From contig NZ_RJPS01000001.1 in NCBI RefSeq assembly GCF_003943505.1, forward strand, positions 212,640 to 276,639: a stretch of DNA of 64,000 nucleotides. Reading direction: 5' to 3'. The notes beneath the pieces are model-generated. The model saw only the letters and a list, made by a program, of their open reading frames with translations, was not told the origin of the DNA and ran no database searches. Shown piece by piece: positions 56,739 through 64,000 of the stretch. Origin of the DNA: Streptococcus cristatus (GTDB lineage Bacteria; Bacillota; Bacilli; Lactobacillales; Streptococcaceae). The position numbers and the translations under genes are program-made. Positions within the stretch are counted from its first letter, which is position 1. Every line of letters begins with the position of its first letter.

Positions 56739-57869
56739 TTAATAAACTGTTTTCTCTGTTTCAAAATCAAAGAAATGCGCCTTGTTCAGGTCAAAACCAA
56801 GGTCAATTCCAGCACCTGTTTCTGAGTAGTCACGAGCATCTACACGTGCGATAAACTCGCTGTCACCAACTTGGCAGTAAAGGTGAGACTCAGAACCCAA
56901 AAGCTCAGAGACAGAGATGGTCGCATGAACCACAGAGTCTGGGAAGGTCTCTAAGAAGGCAGGCTCTGTATTGATGTCTTCTGGACGAATACCGAAGATC
57001 AATTTCTTACCGTCATAACCCTTCTCACGCAACACCTTCAGTGTTCCTTCTGGCACTGTCAAACGCAAGCCAGAAGCAACGATTTCATTCCCCTCAAGTG
57101 TCACAGTGATAAAGTTCATCGCTGGGCTACCAATGAAGCCCGCCACAAACTTGTTGACTGGATTTCTATAAACTTCCTGTGGACTACCGATTTGCTCCAC
57201 TCGACCAATGGTTCCAGTTCCAGCAGGATTCTTGGTTGCTGACATGATAACAATGCGGTCTGCAAGTGTCATCGCTTCTGTCTGGTCATGGGTAACGTAA
57301 ATGGTTGTTGCTCCGATACGGCGGTGGATTTTGGCAATCTCAGCACGCATGGACACCCGCAGCTTCGCATCTAAGTTTGACAAAGGCTCGTCCATCAGGA
57401 AAACCTTTGCATCACGCACGATAGCTCGCCCCATAGCAACACGCTGACGTTGACCACCTGACAAGTCCGCTGGCTTGCGATCCAAGAATTCTTTCAAACC
57501 AAGGATTTCAGCTGCTTCTTGCACCCGTTTGTCAATATCTTCCTTGCTGTACTTGCGCAGTTTCAATCCGAACGCCATGTTGTCGTAGACTGTCATGTGT
57601 GGGTAGAGGGCATAGTTCTGGAAGACCATAGCAATATCGCGGTCTTTTGGTGCCACGTCATTGACAACTTTACCATCAATTGACGCTGTTCCTTCTGTGA
57701 TATCCTCAAGACCCGCAATCATACGCAGCGTTGTGGATTTACCGCATCCTGACGGACCAACGAAAACGATAAATTCCTTGTCCTTAATGTCCAAATTAAA
57801 GTCTTCAACAGAATAGTGCTCACTATTTGGATACTTCTTATAAATATTTTTCAGATTTAATTCAACCAT
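56739..57869 (-). CDS. msmK: Multiple-sugar ABC transporter ATP-binding protein MsmK
   Basis: The 376-residue ATPase has Walker A GPSGCGKST (about residues 37-45), a Q-loop, the LSGGQRQR signature, Walker B VFLMDEPLSNLD and the switch HDQTEA, followed by a C-terminal TOBE regulatory domain. In streptococci MsmK energises several sugar importers lacking their own ATPase, among them the N-glycan importer of pneumococcus. It lies 320 bp ahead of the GH1 gene and shows no co-transcribed permease, as expected for a shared ATPase. Confidence 0.93.
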   Translation of the reverse strand: MVELNLKNIYKKYPNSEHYSVEDFNLDIKDKEFIVFVGPSGCGKSTTLRMIAGLEDITEGTASIDGKVVNDVAPKDRDIAMVFQNYALYPHMTVYDNMAFGLKLRKYSKEDIDKRVQEAAEILGLKEFLDRKPADLSGGQRQRVAMGRAIVRDAKVFLMDEPLSNLDAKLRVSMRAEIAKIHRRIGATTIYVTHDQTEAMTLADRIVIMSATKNPAGTGTIGRVEQIGSPQEVYRNPVNKFVAGFIGSPAMNFITVTLEGNEIVASGLRLTVPEGTLKVLREKGYDGKKLIFGIRPEDINTEPAFLETFPDSVVHATISVSELLGSESHLYCQVGDSEFIARVDARDYSETGAGIDLGFDLNKAHFFDFETEKTVY

Positions 57870-57915
57870 AAGCTTCTCCTAACTCCTTTATCATATTGTA
57901 AGTTCTTTCTGCTTG

Positions 57916-57924
57916 ATTATATCA
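57916..57924 (-). promoter_or_regulatory. Extended -10 promoter of msmK
   Basis: The minus strand reads TGATATAAT (TG-A-TATAAT) about 45 bp ahead of the msmK start. Confidence 0.6.
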
Positions 57925-58026
57925 CGAATAGCAGGCCCTCACACTGACTCTTCTATATCTTTTTTTCTACTTTTTTTAGCATTCGATAAAAAAGAAATGG
58001 AGAGGCAATCGTCTCAGCGATTTTCA

Positions 58027-59310
58027 TCAGTCTACTTGCTTCCGATAGGCCTTAGGAGATTTGCCACATAACTTCCGAAAGACTTTATAGAAATAACCAA
58101 CATTGCTATATCCAACTGCATAACAAACATCTTCTATACTGTCATTTTTTGCGAGCAGAAGCTGCTGGGCAGCCTTGATGCGCTGCTTATTTAGCAATTC
58201 TGCAAAAGTGGAATTCGTCTCACGCTTGATCAGCTGCCCCAAATAAACTGGATTGATATAGAGTTCCTTGCTGATATCTTTTAGGGATAAATCTTTTTGA
58301 TAATCACGACCAATCACTTCCAAAACGTTAGCAACATTCTCATTCATTCGATACTGGGCGAACAAATCTGAGAGCTGAGCCTTCAGATAATCCAACAAAT
58401 CTTCGAAGGTATTCGTACTTTCAATCTTTTTGATAATGCTTGTCATATCGTCTGGTTTCAAATGCTGAAACAGATGGTAAACATCCATGATAAACTGAAT
58501 GAACAACTGCTTGGTAATTGAAACTTCAGGCGTATTTTGCAGCACGACATCTTTAAGCAAGTCCAATTCATCCAAAATCTGACCAATGTTTCCTTGGATA
58601 ATCACGCGATACATGGGCTCATAGTAGCTAAAAAGCGGATTGGTTTCTTGCAAGCTAACCGTTCCATAAAAAAGAGTTTTTTCTAGATTGAGCTTGAAAT
58701 TCTGAAGTTGTCGTTTATAGGGAGCTGTGAATTCTTCCAGATAGAGCGCTTCTTCCTTTTGCGAAGCTAAAAACAAATAGCCTGTCTGCCCCAAAATATT
58801 ATAAGGAACCGAAACTAGCCCTTTTTCTTGAGCAGCTGCTCCCAGCCAGACATTATCGAAGGATTTGAGATAGGTAGCTATCTCATCTTCACTTGTCTCT
58901 TCTTTAAAAATCAGCTCTAGTTGATTATTGGAAGAACGGTCAAATTCCTTTTCCAATTTTTCTAGGATTGCTGCCAGTTCGACCTTATCGACTGGCTTTA
59001 CCAGATAATCTGCCACCTGCAAATTGAGGGCCGTTTTGACATATTCAAATTCCTGATAACCTGAGAGGATGATAAAAGCTGCATTAGGCAGGGAATTTTT
59101 CATCTGCTCAATCATCTGCAGGCCATTCATCCCTGGCATATTGACATCGGTGATGACCAAATCAACAGGATTGTCCGCAATATAGGCGAGGGCCGTCTCT
59201 GCATCATTTGCCGTAGCTACGACCTGCATCTTCCACTTTTCAAAAGGAATCAGCACCTTCAAGCCTTCTGTGATCATATATTCATCATCGACTAGTAATA
59301 CTCTGTACAT
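58027..59310 (-). CDS. Response regulator with AraC-type DNA-binding domain (YesN-like)
   Basis: The 427-residue protein has an N-terminal receiver domain (residues 1-125, DD acidic pocket in VLLVDDEY, the phospho-acceptor Asp in VDLVITDVNMPG, and Lys in VKPVDKVEL), a middle region, and a C-terminal AraC helix-turn-helix pair (from about residue 330; ISKELYINPVYLGQLIKRE and VGYSNVGYFYKVFRK). This is the YesN class of sugar-responsive regulators. The ATG at 59310 (MYRVLLVDDEY) is preferred over one five codons upstream by family likeness, although its ribosome-binding site is distant. It overlaps the kinase gene by eight or 23 bp. Confidence 0.9.
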   Translation of the reverse strand: MYRVLLVDDEYMITEGLKVLIPFEKWKMQVVATANDAETALAYIADNPVDLVITDVNMPGMNGLQMIEQMKNSLPNAAFIILSGYQEFEYVKTALNLQVADYLVKPVDKVELAAILEKLEKEFDRSSNNQLELIFKEETSEDEIATYLKSFDNVWLGAAAQEKGLVSVPYNILGQTGYLFLASQKEEALYLEEFTAPYKRQLQNFKLNLEKTLFYGTVSLQETNPLFSYYEPMYRVIIQGNIGQILDELDLLKDVVLQNTPEVSITKQLFIQFIMDVYHLFQHLKPDDMTSIIKKIESTNTFEDLLDYLKAQLSDLFAQYRMNENVANVLEVIGRDYQKDLSLKDISKELYINPVYLGQLIKRETNSTFAELLNKQRIKAAQQLLLAKNDSIEDVCYAVGYSNVGYFYKVFRKLCGKSPKAYRKQVD

Positions 59311-59317
59311 CGTTTTT

Positions 59318-60961
59318 CTATTCATCCTTAATTTCTATAATGTAGGTTACTCCCTGATCCGTTTGAGATTTCAGTTGGATACTGTAGCGGTCACCAAAAA
59401 AGAGCAAGAAGCGTTCATGAATATTCCGAATACCAATGGATGTCCGCTGCTCTCGGTTCTGGGCATCCATAAGCTCTCGGCTGGCTAGTATCTCTTGAAT
59501 CTCAGCTAGACGTTCAGCTGGGATGCCTCGACCGTTGTCTTGGATCATCAGCCTTACAGCGCCGTCTATCTTTTGAGCTTTGACACTGATGACATTGTCC
59601 TGCCTGCGATAATCGATACCATGAGCAAAGTAATTTTCAATCAGCGGCTGAATACTGAACTTGGGAATCATCATTCCTTCTAAGCCTTCTTCAATTTTGA
59701 AACCATAGGCCACTGATTTAGGATGCCGAACCATGCAAAGATAGCTATATTTCCGGCAGAATTCCAATTCATTTTTCAAACTGCTTCTAGATTCATCTGA
59801 GATATTATTTCTCAGAAGACTGCTAAATTCATAGATAATATCCGCTAATTCTTCCTGCCTCTGCATGACCGCATACATCCTGATAAATTCCAAGGTATTG
59901 TACATAAAATGAGGATTGATTTGCGCCTGCAAGGCTCTCATATTGGCATCTTTTTGGCTAATCTCCAAACGATAAATATCCCGAATACTCTTGTCCAGAC
60001 TGTCCAACATGGTATTGGTCGTTGTCGCAATCAGAAGCAACTCCTGCTCCTTGGTCTCTGTCGCAATACGTTTCTGATTATCACCATCTGTGATGAGATG
60101 GAGCGTATCCACAATATCAACAACCTGCCTTTGGTAATTGAGAAAAATCCTCTGCAAAGCAGCATATAAAACTCCAACCAAAATCAAACCAGAAAAAATG
60201 ATCAAACCTGTGCTGAAAATCGTCTTCTCTATCACATAATGCGCAGGAACTGCTGTCTGGACAGTGTAATTGTAGATAGTTTCTTTTTTGATCCAATCAT
60301 TTTGGCCAATTCCTTTTGTATCACCAAATGCAAGAATTTCTTTTTTGTAAGGCGAAATGACACTGAGAGCGAGTGGGACATCGCCCCGCGTATTATCGAC
60401 AACCTTGTTGAAGACTTCCCCATTAATTCGAATGTAAATCGTTCCGATGACTTGATCGACTGCCTTATCATAAATCGCAATTGGAAAGGCATCGCGCGCA
60501 GGTCTAAATTCCTCAGCAGGAAGCTGTTTGCCACCTCTCGCTTGCCTTGTGGAAACAAAAACAGTTTTGTAATCATTTAAAGCAATATCAATGCCTGTAA
60601 CAAATTCATTTTCAACATAAATATCATTGATATTTTGATGGAGGGATACTTGAACATAAGTAGGTACATCTGCCGATAAGCGCCAACTAGCGTACTCAGA
60701 GGGACTCATGATAAAGTAGTTATAAACCCCGTCCAATTTTGCTCGATTTTCAACCAGACTTTGAGCCAGTTGATTCGCTCGGCGGTTATAATAATCCACT
60801 TCATCAGCCAATCGAGTCACTGCTTGTTGCGCAATCTGCTCAGTTTCCTTATAACGACTGTGCCAATCAGAATAAGACAAAATGAGACCCAAACATCCCA
60901 CAATAGCCACCATAATGACAGCATAGACTTTTAGTAACGAGTGGAGCCAAAATTTCTTCAT
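59318..60961 (-). CDS. Sensor histidine kinase (YesM-like)
   Basis: The 547-residue kinase has two membrane segments (about residues 10-30 and 250-275) bracketing an extracellular sensor domain of about 220 residues, a HAMP-like linker and a cytoplasmic kinase. The phospho-acceptor histidine is in QINPHFMYNTLEF (about residue 352, His_kinase type of the YesM/LytS group), with HATPase motifs later (DNGRGIP and GIGIRNIHERF). It should phosphorylate the adjacent YesN regulator. It follows the YesL gene with an ATGA overlap. Confidence 0.9.
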   Translation of the reverse strand: MKKFWLHSLLKVYAVIMVAIVGCLGLILSYSDWHSRYKETEQIAQQAVTRLADEVDYYNRRANQLAQSLVENRAKLDGVYNYFIMSPSEYASWRLSADVPTYVQVSLHQNINDIYVENEFVTGIDIALNDYKTVFVSTRQARGGKQLPAEEFRPARDAFPIAIYDKAVDQVIGTIYIRINGEVFNKVVDNTRGDVPLALSVISPYKKEILAFGDTKGIGQNDWIKKETIYNYTVQTAVPAHYVIEKTIFSTGLIIFSGLILVGVLYAALQRIFLNYQRQVVDIVDTLHLITDGDNQKRIATETKEQELLLIATTTNTMLDSLDKSIRDIYRLEISQKDANMRALQAQINPHFMYNTLEFIRMYAVMQRQEELADIIYEFSSLLRNNISDESRSSLKNELEFCRKYSYLCMVRHPKSVAYGFKIEEGLEGMMIPKFSIQPLIENYFAHGIDYRRQDNVISVKAQKIDGAVRLMIQDNGRGIPAERLAEIQEILASRELMDAQNREQRTSIGIRNIHERFLLFFGDRYSIQLKSQTDQGVTYIIEIKDE

Positions 60962-61578
60962 AGTTTTTCTGTTATCAACTTAGACTGAATGGTTTGGTAA
61001 ATTGGGTCTAGAACATCACTAACAAAAAAGTGCCAAAGCCCAATAAAAGCAAAGAAGAGTAAAGCCGGCATGAAGTAGCTGGCAATCAATAGCAAGATTG
61101 TTCCTAATAAGAGTTTCAACATGGCTGAAATATTAAGAAAAACGCCAATCAAAGATAATTTCAAGCTATTTTTATAAGAAAACTCAAAAAAGACCTGCAA
61201 TTTCAGATAGACTGCGTATACTGCTGGTGCCAAAAGCAAAAAGAGCAGATTTGCTATCGTCAATAAAAGGTAGAAAATAGTTTGGTGAGGAAGCTGGATA
61301 AGTAGATAAATCCCATAAGATAAAAGAGCCTGCACTACAAGCAAAGTGAAAAATACTTTGTTTGTAGCAAGGAAATTTTCTTTAAACAGATCCCATGCTT
61401 CTTTCCAGTGATATTTTTTATAGTCATAGCGATATTGCTGAAACAAAGTCATGAGCACACAACCGGCTGGAGCAAGTCCAAAAACAAGACCTCCACACAG
61501 AGCCAATACCCAAAAAATTGCGGATGCAAGCATAGCCATATAAACTCGTTGAAAAATCCACTCAACTAATTTTCCCAT
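60958..61578 (-). CDS. YesL-family (DUF624) membrane protein
   Basis: The 206-residue protein has about five hydrophobic segments and a FGLAPAGCVLMTLFQQYRYDYKKYHWKEAW region typical of the DUF624/YesL proteins that accompany YesM-YesN. It probably modulates the sensor kinase or a sugar transporter. The ATG at 61578 (MGKLVEW) has AAAGGAAG upstream. It is the first gene of the yesL-yesM-yesN operon, overlapping yesM by four bases. Confidence 0.83.
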   Translation of the reverse strand: MGKLVEWIFQRVYMAMLASAIFWVLALCGGLVFGLAPAGCVLMTLFQQYRYDYKKYHWKEAWDLFKENFLATNKVFFTLLVVQALLSYGIYLLIQLPHQTIFYLLLTIANLLFLLLAPAVYAVYLKLQVFFEFSYKNSLKLSLIGVFLNISAMLKLLLGTILLLIASYFMPALLFFAFIGLWHFFVSDVLDPIYQTIQSKLITEKL

Positions 61579-61667
61579 CGTTCTTCCTTTCTGCTGGTCA
61601 AATTTCCACACATTATAGAATTATAACACATTTTAACCGTTTACAAAAATTCCTATCACTCCAAAAA

Positions 61668-61702
61668 AGAAAAATCCTCCCCAAAACGAGACGAGGAGGA
61701 TT
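61668..61702 (-). terminator. Terminator of the sugar-binding lipoprotein gene
   Basis: AATCCTCC and GGAGGATT arms (61673-61702) are followed by TTTTTCTTTTTT on the minus strand, 12 bp after the stop codon at 61714. Confidence 0.85.
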
Positions 61703-61713
61703 CATCATGTTGC

Positions 61714-63195
61714 TTATTTCTTAGAAGCAAGGAATTCGTCGTATTGTTTTTGCATTTCTTTCAATACTTTATCGTATGCTCCTTCAGATTTCAGTTTGTC
61801 CATCATCTTAGGAATTTCAACATCAGGATCAACTGTACCAGTGTTGATAGCAGTGTCGTATTCTTTCATTGTGTTCGTAATGCTAGATACTTCTGCTTTA
61901 ACTGGGTCTACATTGAAGTTAAATCCAAGAGCAGGTGACTCTTGTGCTTCTGCAAGAATCTTCTTAGAATCTTCGATTTGTTGATCTGTTACGTTTTCAT
62001 TGATGTAAAGAATCCAGTTGTTACCTGTGTTCCAGCCAGACATGTGGGTATTACCATTGTAGGCTTTCAAAGTACGAACGCGGTTTTCTTTACCTTCAAC
62101 TTTTTCCCAGTTTTCGCCTTCTGGACCATATACAAGGCCGTTCAGCAATTCAGGATTTGTGTTAAGCAAAGTCAACAATTCCATTGATTTTTCTTTGTTC
62201 TTAGAGTTGTTTGAGATAACGAAGTTCGCTACTTGAGTAGTTTGGCTCTTCTTGTAGTTCTTAGTCAGTTGGCTGATTTCGATCTTACGGTTTGCTACAC
62301 GAGAAAGCAAGCTGTTACCATAGTCAGCAGGTCCTACTGTTTCTTCACGAACGAACCAAGAATCTTCAGACAATTGATAAGCTGTATCGCTAGTTGCTAC
62401 GTCTTTTGGAATATAGCCAGCCTGATAATATTTATGGATGGTTCTGAGGCTATCCAAGAAGCGTGGAACTTCATAACGGTTTACAATCTTAGTTGTATCG
62501 CCTTCCAGGTCAATAACGAAAGGAAGTCCGTTAGTTACAGGATAATCAAAGTTATCAGATGGGATGAAGTTCTTACCAATAGCAAAAGGAACAACTTTTG
62601 GATCTTTTTCTTTAGCAGCTTTCAAAACTGGTTCCAAATCTTGGTAAGAATGGATATTTGAAATATCGCTGATACCATATTTTTCAAGAAGTGGTCCGTT
62701 GAAGGCAAAATTTTGTGAAGAAGTTACATTGGCATTAACTGGAACAGCATAGATTTTACCGTTGACAGTGTTTCCTTTGATGTAAGCTGGGTCTAAAGAA
62801 TCGTAAAGCTTTTTACCTTCTTTTTTGTAGAGCTCAGTCAAGTCAGCATAAGCACCTTTTTGGGCATTGATGACATAGTTTTGAGCGAAGGCGATATCGT
62901 AGTTTTCACCTGATGAAGTGATAACGTTCATTTTTTGTTCGTAGTCACCCCAACCGATGTATTCGATATCCAACTTAGCATTGATTTCTTTGCCGATAAT
63001 CTTGTTAGCATTTTCGAGCAATTTGTCCAAATTATCTGGTTTGTCACCGATTTGGTACATTTTGATAACTGTCTTACCATCATCCGTTTTTGATGACTTT
63101 TGGTTGTTACCAGTAAGACTACCGCAGCCTGCTAGGAGGCCTGAGAAAGCCAAGAAGCTAGCAGAAGCTAGAGCATATTTTTTCCAATTTTTCAT
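61714..63195 (-). CDS. Carbohydrate ABC transporter substrate-binding lipoprotein (NgtS-like)
   Basis: The 493-residue protein has a lipoprotein signal peptide with the lipobox LLAGCG (Cys at about residue 24) and a family 1 extracellular solute-binding fold. Its sequence (for example KMYQIGDKPDNLD and NTHMSGWNTGNNW) resembles pneumococcal NgtS, the complex N-glycan binding protein. That comparison is from memory and not verified. It follows the permease gene after 90 bp, and the operon ends with the terminator behind it. No ATPase is encoded nearby except MsmK. Confidence 0.85.
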   Translation of the reverse strand: MKNWKKYALASASFLAFSGLLAGCGSLTGNNQKSSKTDDGKTVIKMYQIGDKPDNLDKLLENANKIIGKEINAKLDIEYIGWGDYEQKMNVITSSGENYDIAFAQNYVINAQKGAYADLTELYKKEGKKLYDSLDPAYIKGNTVNGKIYAVPVNANVTSSQNFAFNGPLLEKYGISDISNIHSYQDLEPVLKAAKEKDPKVVPFAIGKNFIPSDNFDYPVTNGLPFVIDLEGDTTKIVNRYEVPRFLDSLRTIHKYYQAGYIPKDVATSDTAYQLSEDSWFVREETVGPADYGNSLLSRVANRKIEISQLTKNYKKSQTTQVANFVISNNSKNKEKSMELLTLLNTNPELLNGLVYGPEGENWEKVEGKENRVRTLKAYNGNTHMSGWNTGNNWILYINENVTDQQIEDSKKILAEAQESPALGFNFNVDPVKAEVSSITNTMKEYDTAINTGTVDPDVEIPKMMDKLKSEGAYDKVLKEMQKQYDEFLASKK

Positions 63196-63285
63196 AGAAA
63201 AATCTCCTTTTAATTTTTTATATACAAATTTAATAATGTGAGTTTTTAATGCTACCAGTAAAAACTCTGAGACTAAAGTGGCAAG

Positions 63286-64000
63286 CTATTCTTTGACGCC
63301 TCCGATAGTCAATCCCTTAACAAAGTAACGTTGGAAGAATGGATAGACGCAAGCGATTGGCAAGGTTGCAATTACGACCATGGCCATACGACCAGACTCT
63401 TTAGGTAGAGATCCTGTCAAGCCTGCAAGCTGAGCACTCGCTCCCGCACTCTTAGACAAGTAGTCCATATTTTGCTGAATCTTCATCAGCAAATATTGAA
63501 GGGGAACTAAGTTGTCACTGCGAATGTAGAGCAGGGCGTTAAACCAATCGTTCCAATAAGCAAGGGCAGTGAAGAGTGTGATTGTAGCGATACCTGGAAG
63601 AGATAGTGGCAAGCAGATTTGGAAGAAAATCCGAGTCTCGCTGGCACCATCAATCTTAGCGGATTCAATAATCGCTTCTGGGATCGTTCTCTTGAAGAAA
63701 GTTCTCATCAGAATGATATTGAAAGGACTAAGCAGTAGCGGCAAAATCAAAGCCCACACTGTATCTCCTAAGCCAAGCAAGTTGGTCATAACGATGTAAG
63801 TTGGAATCATCCCTGCTTGAAAGAGCATACTTGCCATTGCAAACAAGGTAAAGAAGCGTTTGAATTTAAAGCTGCGACGTGAGATAGCATAGGCATAAGT
63901 TGTTGTGAAGAAAACATTCAAACTAGTACCTATTACCGTAATCACTACTGTCACAAAGAGTGACTGCAAGAGCTGATCTTTCAAGCCAAATAAGAATTCA
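63286..64000 (-). CDS. Carbohydrate ABC transporter permease, 5' end outside window
   Basis: This is the C-terminal 237 residues of a LplC/YtcP-type permease; the frame runs open to base 64000, so the true start lies beyond the window. It has several membrane segments and the permease EAA-like loop (AIIESAKIDGASETRIFFQICLPLS, about residues 113-137 of the visible part). It ends in TIGGVKE, the typical C-terminus for this family. It pairs with the sugar-binding lipoprotein 90 bp downstream; a second permease is expected to the right of the window. Confidence 0.92.
   Translation of the reverse strand, partial: EFLFGLKDQLLQSLFVTVVITVIGTSLNVFFTTTYAYAISRRSFKFKRFFTLFAMASMLFQAGMIPTYIVMTNLLGLGDTVWALILPLLLSPFNIILMRTFFKRTIPEAIIESAKIDGASETRIFFQICLPLSLPGIATITLFTALAYWNDWFNALLYIRSDNLVPLQYLLMKIQQNMDYLSKSAGASAQLAGLTGSLPKESGRMAMVVIATLPIACVYPFFQRYFVKGLTIGGVKE

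Noticed and set aside
57950-58026. Possible terminator after the YesN-like gene
   Set aside because: AATCG/CGATT and GAGA/TCTC alternatives are short and the T-run is too far from either stem to be convincing.

Overview
The window reads as the chromosome of a Streptococcus of the mitis/sanguinis type. The evidence is the gene content and order: a purine operon purC-purL-purF-purM-purN-purH, glnR-glnA, the mevalonate cluster mvaK1-mvaD-mvaK2-fni, rpsL-rpsG then fusA, the rnpA-yidC-khpB block, CppA, RNase J2 and MsmK, with moderate G+C. S. sanguinis or a close relative is my best guess; no marker in the window proves the species. No prophage, IS element, transposase or CRISPR array was seen.

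Layout. 1-3.3 kb: end of a CorA transporter, a DUF1129 membrane protein, a GNAT acetyltransferase and the rpsF-ssb-rpsR operon. 3.3-9 kb: the overlapping mevalonate pathway genes, a serine hydrolase and cppA. 9.1-13.4 kb: an aquaglyceroporin divergent from pepX, a small lipoprotein and a YbaB/EbfC protein. 13.4-24.7 kb: the purine operon on the minus strand, closed by a terminator right after purH and carrying two non-purine genes, a SUFU-domain gene between purN and purH and an AT-rich gene of unknown function with zinc-finger-like cysteines between purL and purF. 24.7-35.5 kb: glnR-glnA with a GlnR box, pgk, gapA, fusA, rpsG, rpsL, and purR behind a PurBox-like operator. 35.5-43.3 kb: yhaM, rmuC, thiN, rpe, rsgA, tRNA-Leu(CAG), then tatD-rnmV-SDR-rsmA. 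43.4-45.6 kb: a plus-strand DUF2975 / XRE regulator / multi-TM protein cassette. 46-54.7 kb: rpmH (too short for a normal ORF cutoff), khpB, yidC, rnpA, a DUF6287-like lipoprotein, gltX, estA and rnjB. 55-64 kb: a GH1 phospho-glycosidase, msmK, a YesL-YesM-YesN sensory operon, and a sugar-binding lipoprotein with the 3' part of its permease gene.

How the genes connect. PurR, encoded at 34.5 kb, probably controls the purine operon at 13-24.6 kb: both promoters carry a similar CG(A/T)ACATTATA element close to the -35. MsmK probably powers the oligosaccharide ABC importer at the right edge, whose binding protein resembles pneumococcal NgtS, and YesMN is the likely sensor for that glycan system.

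Most interesting observations. (1) Five copies of a ~177-bp, three-hairpin repeat, each within 40 bp of a stop codon. (2) A 24-codon relic of a second pgk 3' end that is protein-identical but synonymously diverged, between the live pgk and one of these repeats. (3) The unrecognised gene inside the purine operon. (4) The SUFU gene in the purN-purH slot. (5) A family of alternative pairings in the rpsL leader.
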